From contig JAXHUH010000038.1 in NCBI GenBank assembly GCA_034211175.1, forward strand, positions 1 through 17,368: a DNA stretch of 17,368 bases. Direction: 5' to 3'. Within the stretch, counting starts at the first letter, position 1; every line of letters starts with the position of its first letter. The notes under the pieces are model-generated. The model saw only the letters and a program-made list of their open reading frames with translations, had not been told where the DNA came from and ran no database searches. The translations under genes and the position numbers were made by a program. The stretch comes from JAXHUH01 sp034211175. GTDB lineage: Bacteria; Actinomycetota; Acidimicrobiia; Acidimicrobiales; CAIXPF01. Positions 1 to 7,481 of the stretch are shown one piece after another.

Positions 1-1293
1 GAGGGCGCCGAGCAGGATCGCGACCACGAACGGCACCGGTTCGGCGGCGAAGGTCCAGCTCCGCCCGCCCCAACCGAGCGTCGCCTCCGCGCCCCGGGCC
101 GCCGCGGCGGCGACGAGCGCGCCGACCCCGGCGAAGGCCATCTGGCCGAGTGACGGCTGGCCCGCCCAGCCGACGAGCAGGGTCAACGACGACGCACAGA
201 TGGCGAACGCGGCGATCGTCGCGAACAGCTGCAGGCGTGACGGCGAGGTCACCGCCACCGCAAGGACGACGCCCCCGCCGAGCGCGGCGACGCCGGTCAT
301 GGTGTCGAGGTGACGGACCCACCAGCGATCGGCGATGGCGGCCGGTGCCGGGCGCACCGCGGGGGCGAACCCGCCGAGGCCGCCGGTGGTGTCGCCGGCG
401 CCCCGGGTCTGGAACCACACGGCGACGAGCACGGCGACGAACAGGCCGAGGTCGACGAGGCCGGCCTCGGAGAGGAAGTTGAACCGCACGAGCGCCTCGG
501 CCACGCCGATGGCGACCCCGGCGACCATCGCCCGGGGGAACGACGCCATGCCGGCGACGAGGAACGCGGCGAGGGCCCGCAACATGATGTTGGGGCCGAG
601 GTCGGCGACACCGGTGACGCTCTGGGCCTGGCCCGAGATCAGCACCATGGCCAGGGTGGCCAGCAGGCCCGACGTGGCCCACACCCCGGTCGACACGAAC
701 CGGGGGTTGATCCCCATCGTCCGGGCCAGCCGGGGGTTGTCGGCCGACGCGCCGACCGCCTTGCCGATCGTCGTCGCGGTGAGGAACCAGCCGAGCGCCG
801 CGGCCACGAGCGGGACGACCACGGCGATCTGGAGCTGGGCCCCCGTGAGGCGCACACCCCCGAGGTCGTCCCACACCGTCGTGATCCCGACCGGGTAGGT
901 GGCGGCGAACGCACCGTCGGGCGTCGGCACCAGCTGGGTGAGGGTGACCGACAGGCCGGCGATGCCGATCGTGGCCACGAGCAGGATGACCCGGGGTGCG
1001 TCGAACAGCCGCCGGATCACCCCGAGCTCGACCGCCGTGCCCCACGCGGTCCCGAGCAGGAGCACCAGCGGCAGCGCGACCCAGTAGCTGAGGCCGTACT
1101 GGAGCACGAGCAGCGCCAGCACCGTGGCGCCGACCACGCCCATGGCGCCGACCGCGAAGTTGATGACCTGGGTGGTGCGGTGGACGAGCACGAGGCCGAT
1201 GGCCACCAGCCCGATGACCAGGCCGTTGCTGAGCCCGTCGACGACGAGCTGGGAGGTGATCCAGCTGGAGGCGAGCACGCCGGTGGTCGCCAT
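1..1293 (-). CDS. LivH-LivM fused branched-chain-type ABC permease (partial, C-terminus beyond window)
   Basis: This is the membrane permease of a HAAT (Liv-type) ABC importer. The frame is open for 431 codons from ATG at 1293 to the left edge of the window. It starts MATTGVLASSWITSQLVVDG and has the LivH-type segment INFAVGAMGVVGA at about residues 44-56, followed by several hydrophobic helices. After a short Gly/Ala/Pro linker near residues 300-315 a second hydrophobic set begins. It includes GQPSLGQMAFAGVGA at about residues 367-381, the LivM counterpart of the GxLSLGxAAFxGIGA motif. The two permeases that are normally separate (about 290 and 320-400 residues) are therefore one polypeptide here. 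The start lies one base after the stop of the upstream MFS-ATPase gene, so the two are surely co-transcribed. The remaining LivM part, and probably a LivG ATPase gene, lie beyond base 1. The substrate cannot be told from the sequence. Confidence 0.85.
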   Translation of the reverse strand, partial: MATTGVLASSWITSQLVVDGLSNGLVIGLVAIGLVLVHRTTQVINFAVGAMGVVGATVLALLVLQYGLSYWVALPLVLLLGTAWGTAVELGVIRRLFDAPRVILLVATIGIAGLSVTLTQLVPTPDGAFAATYPVGITTVWDDLGGVRLTGAQLQIAVVVPLVAAALGWFLTATTIGKAVGASADNPRLARTMGINPRFVSTGVWATSGLLATLAMVLISGQAQSVTGVADLGPNIMLRALAAFLVAGMASFPRAMVAGVAIGVAEALVRFNFLSEAGLVDLGLFVAVLVAVWFQTRGAGDTTGGLGGFAPAVRPAPAAIADRWWVRHLDTMTGVAALGGGVVLAVAVTSPSRLQLFATIAAFAICASSLTLLVGWAGQPSLGQMAFAGVGALVAAAAARGAEATLGWGGRSWTFAAEPVPFVVAILLGAL

Positions 1294-1294
1294 G

Positions 1295-3460
1295 TCAGCC
1301 CCCCTCGGCGCCGAGGAACACGGCCCGGGCCAGGTCGTCGCGCTCGGCGAGCTCGGCGCTCGGGCCCTCGAAGCGGACGTGGCCCTTCTCGAGGAAGACG
1401 GCCCGGTCGGAGATGGCGAGCGCGACGTTGAGGGACTGCTCGACCACGATCATCGTCTGGCCCTCGGCCCGCAGCCGCTCGACCACGCCGAGCAGCTCCT
1501 CGACGACCTTGGGGGACAGCCCGAGCGAGAGCTCGTCGATGAGGAGCACGTCCGCGTCGTGGACGAGGGTGAGCGCCATGGCCAGCGTCTGCTGCTGGCC
1601 GCCCGACAGGGAGCCGGCCCGGCGGTCGAGCAGGTCGGAGAGCGTCGGGAACAGGTCGAGCACCCGTCGGGTGCGGCGGCGCACGTCGTCGGGGTCGCGC
1701 CGGTACGGCAGGGTCGCGACTGCGAGGTTGTCGGCGACGGTGAGCGACGGGTAGACGCCCTTGCCGCCGGCCAGGCTGCGGACGCCGAGGGCACCCCGCT
1801 GCTCCGGCGAGGTGAACGTCACCGTGCGGCCCCGGAGGCGGATGACCCCGCGCTCGGCGGTCTGGAGGCCGCTGATCAGGTCGAGGATGGTCGACTTGCC
1901 GGCGCCGTTGGTGCCGAGCAGCGCCAGCACCTCACCCTCGCGGACCTCGAACGACACGCCGAAGAGCACCTGGACCGGCCCGTAGGAGAAGTCGACGTCG
2001 CCGACCTGGACGACGGGCAGCGCGTCGCCGGAGCGCTGGCGGTCGCGCTCGGCCTCCTCCTCGGTGAGCTCGGCCGCGATCATCGCCAGGTCGCCACGGA
2101 TGAACCGGGCACTGCGGATGATGAGCCCGCCGCCGACCAGGGTCGCGGGCACGAGCACGGCGATGATCGCGGCCCGGGTGCCGAAGTGGTTGGTGATCGG
2201 CGCAGCGACGATGGCGCCGCCGGTGGCGCCGACGAAGAACACGTAGATCGACCCGAGCGCCAGGCCCAGGCCCCGCAGTCGGTACGGGGTGATCGTCTGG
2301 AGCAGGGGCGCGATCATCACGAACGCCGCGCTGAGCACGAGCGCGCCGGGGATGCCGGCGATGGCGAACAGCACGGCGTTGGGCATGAGGTACTGGATGG
2401 GCACGAGCACCGCCGCGGGCAGGATCAGCATGCCGATGAGCCGCAGCGACGAGGCCGGGTCGCGCTGGTAGCGCTGGTCGTAGAACCGACCGATGAACGG
2501 CAGCGCGACCAGTCCGGCCGCGCCGGTGACCGACGTGACCACCCCTCGGCCGACGGTGCCGAGCCCGTAGGTGTCCTCGAGGAACAGGTTGGTCAGCACC
2601 GGCACGGTGAAGATGAAGAAGCCGAGCGACGCGAACGCCAGCATCACCGTGCGCAGCGTGCGGATCGCCCGCAGGCGGGCGAACGCGGCCTCGGTCGAGA
2701 TGGGCAGCGGGTCGTCGTCGGCGAACACGTGGCCGAGCACGTCCTGCTTCTCCCACCGGCCCCGCGTCGGCTCCTTCAACGTGAAGGCCAGGAGCCCGAC
2801 GACGCTCAGCGGGAGCCCGAACAGCAGGTAGGCCCACCGCCAGCCCTCGTCGCCGCCGGCGAGCGCCGCGACCGCGCCGACGAGCACCGGCGCGGCGACC
2901 CCGAGGACCCGCCCGGCCACACCGGTGGCCGCCGAGAGCCGACCCCGGACCCCGATCGGGTAGGTGTCGGCCAGCAGCGACCCGTGGACCGGGAGGGTGT
3001 TGGACTTGGCGAGCCCGGCGCCGACCCGGGCGAGGAAGAACAGGAACGCGTTGGCGGCCAGCCCGGAGGCGAACACCATCGCGCCGAGCGCGAGGCTGGC
3101 CGCCCCGACGATGGGCGGGCGCCGGAACCGGTCGGCCAGCCAGCCCATGGGGATGACGCCGAGCACGATCACCGCGCCGGCCGCGGCGGACAGCACCACG
3201 ATGGTGCCGTCGCTCAGCCCGAAGGTGTCGCGGATGTCGGGCGCCAGCACCGACAGGCCGGCGGCCTCGAGCTCGTCGAGCGAGCTGAGCAGCAGCAGGA
3301 CCCAGAAGGTGCGGGCACCGCCGGCGGCGAGCCCGGCCCGGAGGCTGCGGTGCTCCTCGCGTACCCCCGGCAGCGGGCCGTCACCCGACGCGGCGGCGCC
3401 CGGCGGTGTGCCGTTGGATGTCGACTCGTCGGTCGCGCCGTTCGCGTCGGCCATGGTCAC
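1295..3460 (-). CDS. MFS transporter fused to LivF-type ABC ATPase
   Basis: One uninterrupted 721-residue frame joins two transporter classes. Residues about 50-450 form a complete MFS permease of some 12 hydrophobic helices, with motif A GWLADRFRR at 106-114 after helix 2 and a long central loop at about 229-270. A charged linker (451-480) leads to a LivF-type ATPase at 482-721. That domain has Walker A GTNGAGKST (516-524), signature LSGGQQQ (618-624), Walker B VLLIDE with catalytic Glu643, and VEQS at 673-676, the LivF variant that replaces the usual switch His. The MFS C-terminus is cytoplasmic, so the topology is feasible. GTG at 3460 gives a GTGA overlap with the upstream stop. ATG at 3454 is the alternative and has GGTGA six bases before it. 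Neighbours are the binding protein and the LivHM permease, so the ATPase half probably energises that permease. The MFS substrate is unknown. Confidence 0.88.
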   Translation of the reverse strand: MTMADANGATDESTSNGTPPGAAASGDGPLPGVREEHRSLRAGLAAGGARTFWVLLLLSSLDELEAAGLSVLAPDIRDTFGLSDGTIVVLSAAAGAVIVLGVIPMGWLADRFRRPPIVGAASLALGAMVFASGLAANAFLFFLARVGAGLAKSNTLPVHGSLLADTYPIGVRGRLSAATGVAGRVLGVAAPVLVGAVAALAGGDEGWRWAYLLFGLPLSVVGLLAFTLKEPTRGRWEKQDVLGHVFADDDPLPISTEAAFARLRAIRTLRTVMLAFASLGFFIFTVPVLTNLFLEDTYGLGTVGRGVVTSVTGAAGLVALPFIGRFYDQRYQRDPASSLRLIGMLILPAAVLVPIQYLMPNAVLFAIAGIPGALVLSAAFVMIAPLLQTITPYRLRGLGLALGSIYVFFVGATGGAIVAAPITNHFGTRAAIIAVLVPATLVGGGLIIRSARFIRGDLAMIAAELTEEEAERDRQRSGDALPVVQVGDVDFSYGPVQVLFGVSFEVREGEVLALLGTNGAGKSTILDLISGLQTAERGVIRLRGRTVTFTSPEQRGALGVRSLAGGKGVYPSLTVADNLAVATLPYRRDPDDVRRRTRRVLDLFPTLSDLLDRRAGSLSGGQQQTLAMALTLVHDADVLLIDELSLGLSPKVVEELLGVVERLRAEGQTMIVVEQSLNVALAISDRAVFLEKGHVRFEGPSAELAERDDLARAVFLGAEGG

Positions 3461-4848
3461 TCACCCACGACGATCGGCTCGCCGACGGGGACCATGGTGT
3501 TGGTGGCGGGGTCGTAGCGGTAGCGGCCGATGGCGTCGCCGACATCGAACTTGGCCTCGCCGAGCGAACCGGCGACGACCCCGGGCAGGGTCAGCTCGCC
3601 GAGGGAGGCGGCGCCGGCGCCGAAGCTCTCCGCCGTCAGCTCGCCCTCGGCGGCGTCGGCCGCGGCCACGAACAGGCGGAACGCCGCGCAGTACCCGGCG
3701 ATCGACACGAGCGAGTCGTCGGAGAGCGCCTCCGGGTCGACCGGCGCCTCCGGTCCGGAGGCGTTGTAGGTGTCGATGCAGGCGGTGACGTCGGGGTCGG
3801 CCAGCAGCTCGTCCTTGGTCGGGGCGTACGGTGCCGCGACCTCCATGGCCCCGAGGGTCTCCGGCTGGAGGCCGGTGCCCTCGGTCAGCTCCTCGGAGAG
3901 CGCCTGCTGGGACGTGCTCAGCACCTGGGACGGCAGCCAGCCCTTGCGCTGGAACGCACTGAGCAGGGACGCGACGTCGGACACGTTGAGCACGACCTCG
4001 ACGCCGTCGGACCGGAGCCGTTCGACGATGGCGTCGAGCGCCTGGTCGGTGGCGGTCTGGTCGTCGCCGAAGTCGTCGAGGCGAACCTCGGTGGCCGGCT
4101 CGATGCCGAGCTCGCCGAGCAGCGGTCGCACGGCGGCGTCGACGGTGGCGTCGTCGTCGGCCTGCCAGTACAGGCCGACGGTCCCGTCGAGGAGGCCCTC
4201 GTCGGCGAGGACCCGGATCCCGGCGACCCGCTGGCGGTCCTCGGCCATCTCGAGCGCGAGGAACGGCGCGACCGCCCGCTCGGCCCGCTCGGCGGTGAGG
4301 CCCCACAGCCCGATGTAGGGGGTCTCGTGGGTCTCGGGCACGCACAGCGTCGAGTCGTTCAGGTAGATCCCGATCACCGCGAACGCGTCGGCGTCCTCGG
4401 TGAGCTCGACGCACGATGCCTGGACCTCGGGCTCGAGCAGCGGGATGAACGCCCGGTACGCCAGCTCGATCGGCCGTCCGGCCACTCCGCCGGCCTCGTT
4501 CTGCTCGTCGACCCACGCCTGGTACATGGCGCCGAGGTCGAGCGGGTCGACGTCGATGCCGAACGCGGCGATGCGCTCGAGGTCGGCCGCGGCGACGCCG
4601 AGGACGACCGCATCACCGTCGGAGGCGCTCTCCTCGCCGCCGCCGGTCGTGTCGTCGGACGCAGAGGTGTCGGACGTGTCCTGGTCGGCCGTCTCCCCGG
4701 CGACCGTCGGGCTCGTCGTCGAGGAGGCGTCCTCGTCGTCCGACGACACGCTGCACGCGGCGAGCGACGTGGCGGCGAGGACCACCGCGCCGGCGGCCGT
4801 GACCACTCGGGCGGTCGCGGACCTGATGGGAAGGGGGCGGCGCGGCAT
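3457..4848 (-). CDS. Liv-type ABC importer substrate-binding lipoprotein
   Basis: This is the extracellular ligand-binding protein of the Liv-type importer encoded by the next two genes. The 463-residue precursor starts MPRRPLPIRS and has a basic n-region, a hydrophobic stretch and a lipobox SLAAC with the lipid-attachment Cys at 32. A Ser/Thr/Asp/Glu-rich spacer follows (about 33-78). The body has the type I periplasmic-binding fold features of HAAT proteins, such as NEAGGVAGRPIEL near 116-128 and a later SDVASLLSAFQRKG segment. The ATG at 4848 is chosen because the signal peptide begins there and GGGAG lies about six bases upstream. The same frame is open further upstream but runs through the promoter region. 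The stop overlaps the GTG of the MFS-LivF gene. Ligand-contact residues cannot be assigned, so the substrate (amino acid, amide, aromatic acid or other) is open. Confidence 0.88.
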   Translation of the reverse strand: MPRRPLPIRSATARVVTAAGAVVLAATSLAACSVSSDDEDASSTTSPTVAGETADQDTSDTSASDDTTGGGEESASDGDAVVLGVAAADLERIAAFGIDVDPLDLGAMYQAWVDEQNEAGGVAGRPIELAYRAFIPLLEPEVQASCVELTEDADAFAVIGIYLNDSTLCVPETHETPYIGLWGLTAERAERAVAPFLALEMAEDRQRVAGIRVLADEGLLDGTVGLYWQADDDATVDAAVRPLLGELGIEPATEVRLDDFGDDQTATDQALDAIVERLRSDGVEVVLNVSDVASLLSAFQRKGWLPSQVLSTSQQALSEELTEGTGLQPETLGAMEVAAPYAPTKDELLADPDVTACIDTYNASGPEAPVDPEALSDDSLVSIAGYCAAFRLFVAAADAAEGELTAESFGAGAASLGELTLPGVVAGSLGEAKFDVGDAIGRYRYDPATNTMVPVGEPIVVGE

Positions 4849-4880
4849 GGCTCTCCCGGGAGTCGTTCGGACGACCGAGG

Positions 4881-4919
4881 TAGCGATCACGGTCGTGGGG
4901 GTTCGTGTGACCGTCGCTA
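4881..4919. promoter_or_regulatory. Imperfect inverted repeat in divergent intergenic region
   Basis: TAGCGATCAC at 4881-4890 is mirrored by GTGACCGTCGCTA at 4907-4919. TAGCGA pairs with TCGCTA and TCAC with GTGA, with CCG as a one-sided bulge. It lies 33-71 bases before the importer start, so it could be an operator or a 5'-UTR stem of the importer mRNA. The repeat is seen directly; its role is inferred. Confidence 0.35.
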
Positions 4920-4932
4920 CTTTGATCGAAGT
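4919..4932. promoter_or_regulatory. Near-perfect 14-bp palindrome, candidate operator
   Basis: ACTTTGATCGAAGT is symmetric about the central GATC at 12 of 14 positions. It sits in the AT-richest patch of the region between the importer operon and the rhamnosidase unit, where a DeoR-type or other repressor could bind. No regulator is assigned by the sequence itself. Confidence 0.35.
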
Positions 4933-4948
4933 TGTGAGGTGGTGACAA
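4920..4948 (-). promoter_or_regulatory. Possible promoter of the importer operon
   Basis: Read on the minus strand, TTGTCA (complement of 4943-4948) is followed after 17 bases by TCAAAG (complement of 4920-4925). The -35 is close to consensus and the -10 is poor. It lies about 75 bases before the binding-protein ATG and overlaps the 14-bp palindrome, a usual arrangement for a repressed promoter. Confidence 0.3.
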
Positions 4949-4959
4949 GATCGCACACC

Positions 4960-4988
4960 TTGACTCACCGTCACGCTCTGACCGTCAT
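4960..4988 (+). promoter_or_regulatory. Weak candidate promoter of the rhamnosidase unit
   Basis: TTGACT at 4960-4965 resembles a -35 box. The best -10 at 17-base spacing is CGTCAT (4983-4988), which is weak. It lies 67 bases before the chosen GTG start and is the only TTGACN on this strand in the intergenic region. Treat as tentative. Confidence 0.2.
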
Positions 4989-5054
4989 CGGCCGATTCGG
5001 GTCCTGCACCGGCGCCGGCGCGTGGACCCACCGGGCCCGCCATCATCGGGTCCC

Positions 5055-7481
5055 GTGAGCACCGTGCCCGATCGTTCCGTGGGTGTCGCGGCCGACCGCG
5101 CTCCCGAGGGCACGGCCCACGTGCGCTCCCACCGGTTCCCCCGCCGTTGGCGGGCCCGGTGGATCCAGGCGCCGCGGGAGGCGTACACCCATGGGCGGCG
5201 GACCGTACTCGTGCGACGCACGATCTCCGTCACCGAGCCCGTCCCCGCCGTGGTGCCGGCCCGGGTGTGCGCCGACAGCCGGTACGTGTTGTTCGTCAAC
5301 GGGCACGAGGTCGTCGCCGGCCCGGCCCGGGACAACCCCCGCCGCCTCCGCTACGACGTCGTCGACCTCGCGCCCCGGCTTCGCACGGGAACGAACGTGC
5401 TCGCCGCCGTCGTCACCTTCTACGGCGACGCACTCCCGTGGTGGATGCCGGGCCCGACCCTGCTCAGCGAGGTGTCGGCCGGCGGCTTCCTGTTCGAGGC
5501 CGAGCTCGGCGACGGGCGTGTCGTCGGGTCGGACGCCTCGTGGGAGGTTCGCGCCGTGCCCGGATGGGACGCCGGCCCACCCCTCGGCGTCGTCGGCCGG
5601 GGCCGCGAGCGCATCGACCTGCGCCAGGTGCCCGACGGTTGGGCCATCGACGCACCGGCCGCTGCGGCGCCCGACCCGGACGCCTCCGATCCCGCCACCG
5701 CGTCCGACGGCTGGGTGCCGGCGGTCGAGCTCCACGCCGGTGGGCTCGGCGAGCTCGGCATCGCCGGGCCGCCGTCGTTCCCGTTCGGCCCGTACGGTGC
5801 GAACCCGCTCGCGCCGCCGCAGCCCCGGCCCGTCGAGGTCGCGGCCGGACCCGACGGCACCTTCGTCGCCGAGCGGATCGTCGTCGGCACGCTCGAGCTC
5901 ACCGTCTCCGGGCCCCCGGGGTCGACGATCGAGGTCGACCCGAGCGAGTTCGACGCCGCCGAGCTCGCCCGCATCGAGGCGACCGAGCCGGTGGTCGAGG
6001 CCCCCGGCCCGGCGATCACGCTCGACGGCGGGCGTCGCACGATCGAGACCGTCGACCTCGTCGGGTTCCGCACCCTGCGGGTCACCGCGTCCGACGGCGC
6101 CGACCTCGAGAAGCTCACCGTGCGTGAGCGCTGGCGCCCCGCCGAGGGGGACGCGTCGTTCGCCTGCTCCGACCCGTTGCTCGAGCGGATCTGGGCGGTC
6201 GGGCGCCACACGGTGTCGCTGTGCACGCTCGACGCCTACGTCGACTGCCCGACCCGCGAGCAGCGGGCGTGGACCGGTGACGGTGTCGTCCACCAGATGG
6301 TCGACCTCGCCACCAACACCGACTGGGGCATGGCCCGGCGCTACCCGGCGCTCACCGCCGTACCCCGACCGGACGGCATGTTGCCGATGGCCGTGGCCGG
6401 CGACGCCGAGCACCACGACATCGCCATCATCCCGGACTGGGCGCTCCACTGGGTCCACGCCGTCGACAACCTGCGCCGCTACGTCGGGGACCCCGACGAG
6501 GTCGCCTCGCTGCTCGGGGTGGCCGAGGGCGTGTTGCGGTGGTTCGAGCCGTTCCGCGACGACAACGGCCTGCTCACCGACGTGATCAGCTGGGTCATCA
6601 TCGACTGGGCGTCGGTCCACACCCAGGGCCGGTGCGCCGCGCTCAACGGGCTGTACGGGCGGGCGCTGGCCGAGTTCGCGGCGATGGCCACCTGGTTGGG
6701 CGACGACGGCCGGGCCCGATGGGCGCGCCGGCGCCACGAGCAGCTGGCCGCCGGCTTCGAGCAGCTGTGGGACCCGGAGCGGGGCCGCTACGTCGACTCG
6801 ATGGTCGACGGCGAGCGCCGGCCGATGGCGTCCCAGCACGCCCAGGCCGCGGCCATCGTCGGAGGCCTCGCCCCGCCGGAGCGCCACGGCCGCCTCGTCG
6901 AGGTGCTGACCGACGAGGCGTCCCTCGTCCACGCCACCTTCGGCCGCCTCGACGGTGAGGCCACCCCCAACAGCGGCATGGCCCCGGGCGGCCAACGTCG
7001 CCGCGAGCCGCTGCCGCCACCGTGGTGGGACGTCGACCGCCGGGTCGTGCGGGCCCAGCCGTTCTTCCGCTACGTGGTCCACGACGCCCTGGCCGCCGCG
7101 GGCCGGGCCGACCTGGTCCCTTCGCAGTGCCGGGACTGGGCCGCGCTGTTGGAGCGGTGCGACACGTCGTGGGCCGAGACCTGGTTCGGCGGCACGGTCA
7201 GCCACGGTTGGTCGTCGACCCCGACCCGGGACCTGATGGTCCACACGCTCGGGGTCACTCCCGCGGCCGAGGGCTTCACCGAGGCCCGCGTCGACCCGGC
7301 GCTCGGCGACCTCACCCGGGCCCGGGGCCGGGTGCCGACCCCGGCCGGGATGATCGACGTCGACGTCTCCACCGACGCGCTGGTCGTCGACAGCCCCGTC
7401 CCGATCGTTCACCGTGGTCGTCGCCTGGCGGCCGGCCGCCACCAGCTACCCGGCGTCACCGCCGCACGGGGGGGACCGTGA
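5055..7481 (+). CDS. GH78-family alpha-L-rhamnosidase-like glycoside hydrolase
   Basis: This enzyme probably hydrolyses alpha-L-rhamnosides with inversion, inside the cell because no signal peptide is seen. An N-terminal beta-sandwich region (about 30-180) resembles the rhamnosidase N domain, with CADSRYVLFVNGHEV. An (alpha/alpha)6-barrel follows from about 370. The GH78 motif DCPTREQRAWTGD has Asp397, Glu402 and Asp409 in the same +5/+12 spacing as the essential acidic residues described for Bacillus RhaB. Glu708 in SWAETWFGG is the likely general base, although the surrounding motif differs from the usual GATTxWE. The predicted 808 residues are short for the family, and no separate carbohydrate-binding module is seen. 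The start is uncertain: GTG 5022, 5055 and 5064 are all in frame and none has a clear Shine-Dalgarno sequence, so a leaderless mRNA is possible. The stop overlaps the next gene as GTGA. Confidence 0.85.
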   Translation: MSTVPDRSVGVAADRAPEGTAHVRSHRFPRRWRARWIQAPREAYTHGRRTVLVRRTISVTEPVPAVVPARVCADSRYVLFVNGHEVVAGPARDNPRRLRYDVVDLAPRLRTGTNVLAAVVTFYGDALPWWMPGPTLLSEVSAGGFLFEAELGDGRVVGSDASWEVRAVPGWDAGPPLGVVGRGRERIDLRQVPDGWAIDAPAAAAPDPDASDPATASDGWVPAVELHAGGLGELGIAGPPSFPFGPYGANPLAPPQPRPVEVAAGPDGTFVAERIVVGTLELTVSGPPGSTIEVDPSEFDAAELARIEATEPVVEAPGPAITLDGGRRTIETVDLVGFRTLRVTASDGADLEKLTVRERWRPAEGDASFACSDPLLERIWAVGRHTVSLCTLDAYVDCPTREQRAWTGDGVVHQMVDLATNTDWGMARRYPALTAVPRPDGMLPMAVAGDAEHHDIAIIPDWALHWVHAVDNLRRYVGDPDEVASLLGVAEGVLRWFEPFRDDNGLLTDVISWVIIDWASVHTQGRCAALNGLYGRALAEFAAMATWLGDDGRARWARRRHEQLAAGFEQLWDPERGRYVDSMVDGERRPMASQHAQAAAIVGGLAPPERHGRLVEVLTDEASLVHATFGRLDGEATPNSGMAPGGQRRREPLPPPWWDVDRRVVRAQPFFRYVVHDALAAAGRADLVPSQCRDWAALLERCDTSWAETWFGGTVSHGWSSTPTRDLMVHTLGVTPAAEGFTEARVDPALGDLTRARGRVPTPAGMIDVDVSTDALVVDSPVPIVHRGRRLAAGRHQLPGVTAARGGP

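Noticed and set aside
310..1431. Plus-strand open frame of about 373 codons opposite the LivHM permease
   Set aside because: The minus strand gives a continuous membrane protein with LivH and LivM motifs in that region; the plus-strand frame is its mirror.
1124..3517. Plus-strand open frame of about 797 codons opposite the MFS-LivF gene
   Set aside because: It is rich in Arg, His, Asp, Glu and Gly with no domain or hydrophobic pattern. It is the expected high-GC mirror of the strongly supported minus-strand gene.
4849..5046. N-terminal extension of the binding protein by 66 residues
   Set aside because: It would place the lipoprotein signal peptide in the middle of the chain and cover the divergent promoter region. 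ATG 4848 has its own ribosome-binding site.
5043..7442. Minus-strand open frame of about 799 codons opposite the rhamnosidase
   Set aside because: The translation is low-complexity, with no motif and no ribosome-binding site; the plus strand holds clear GH78 motifs.
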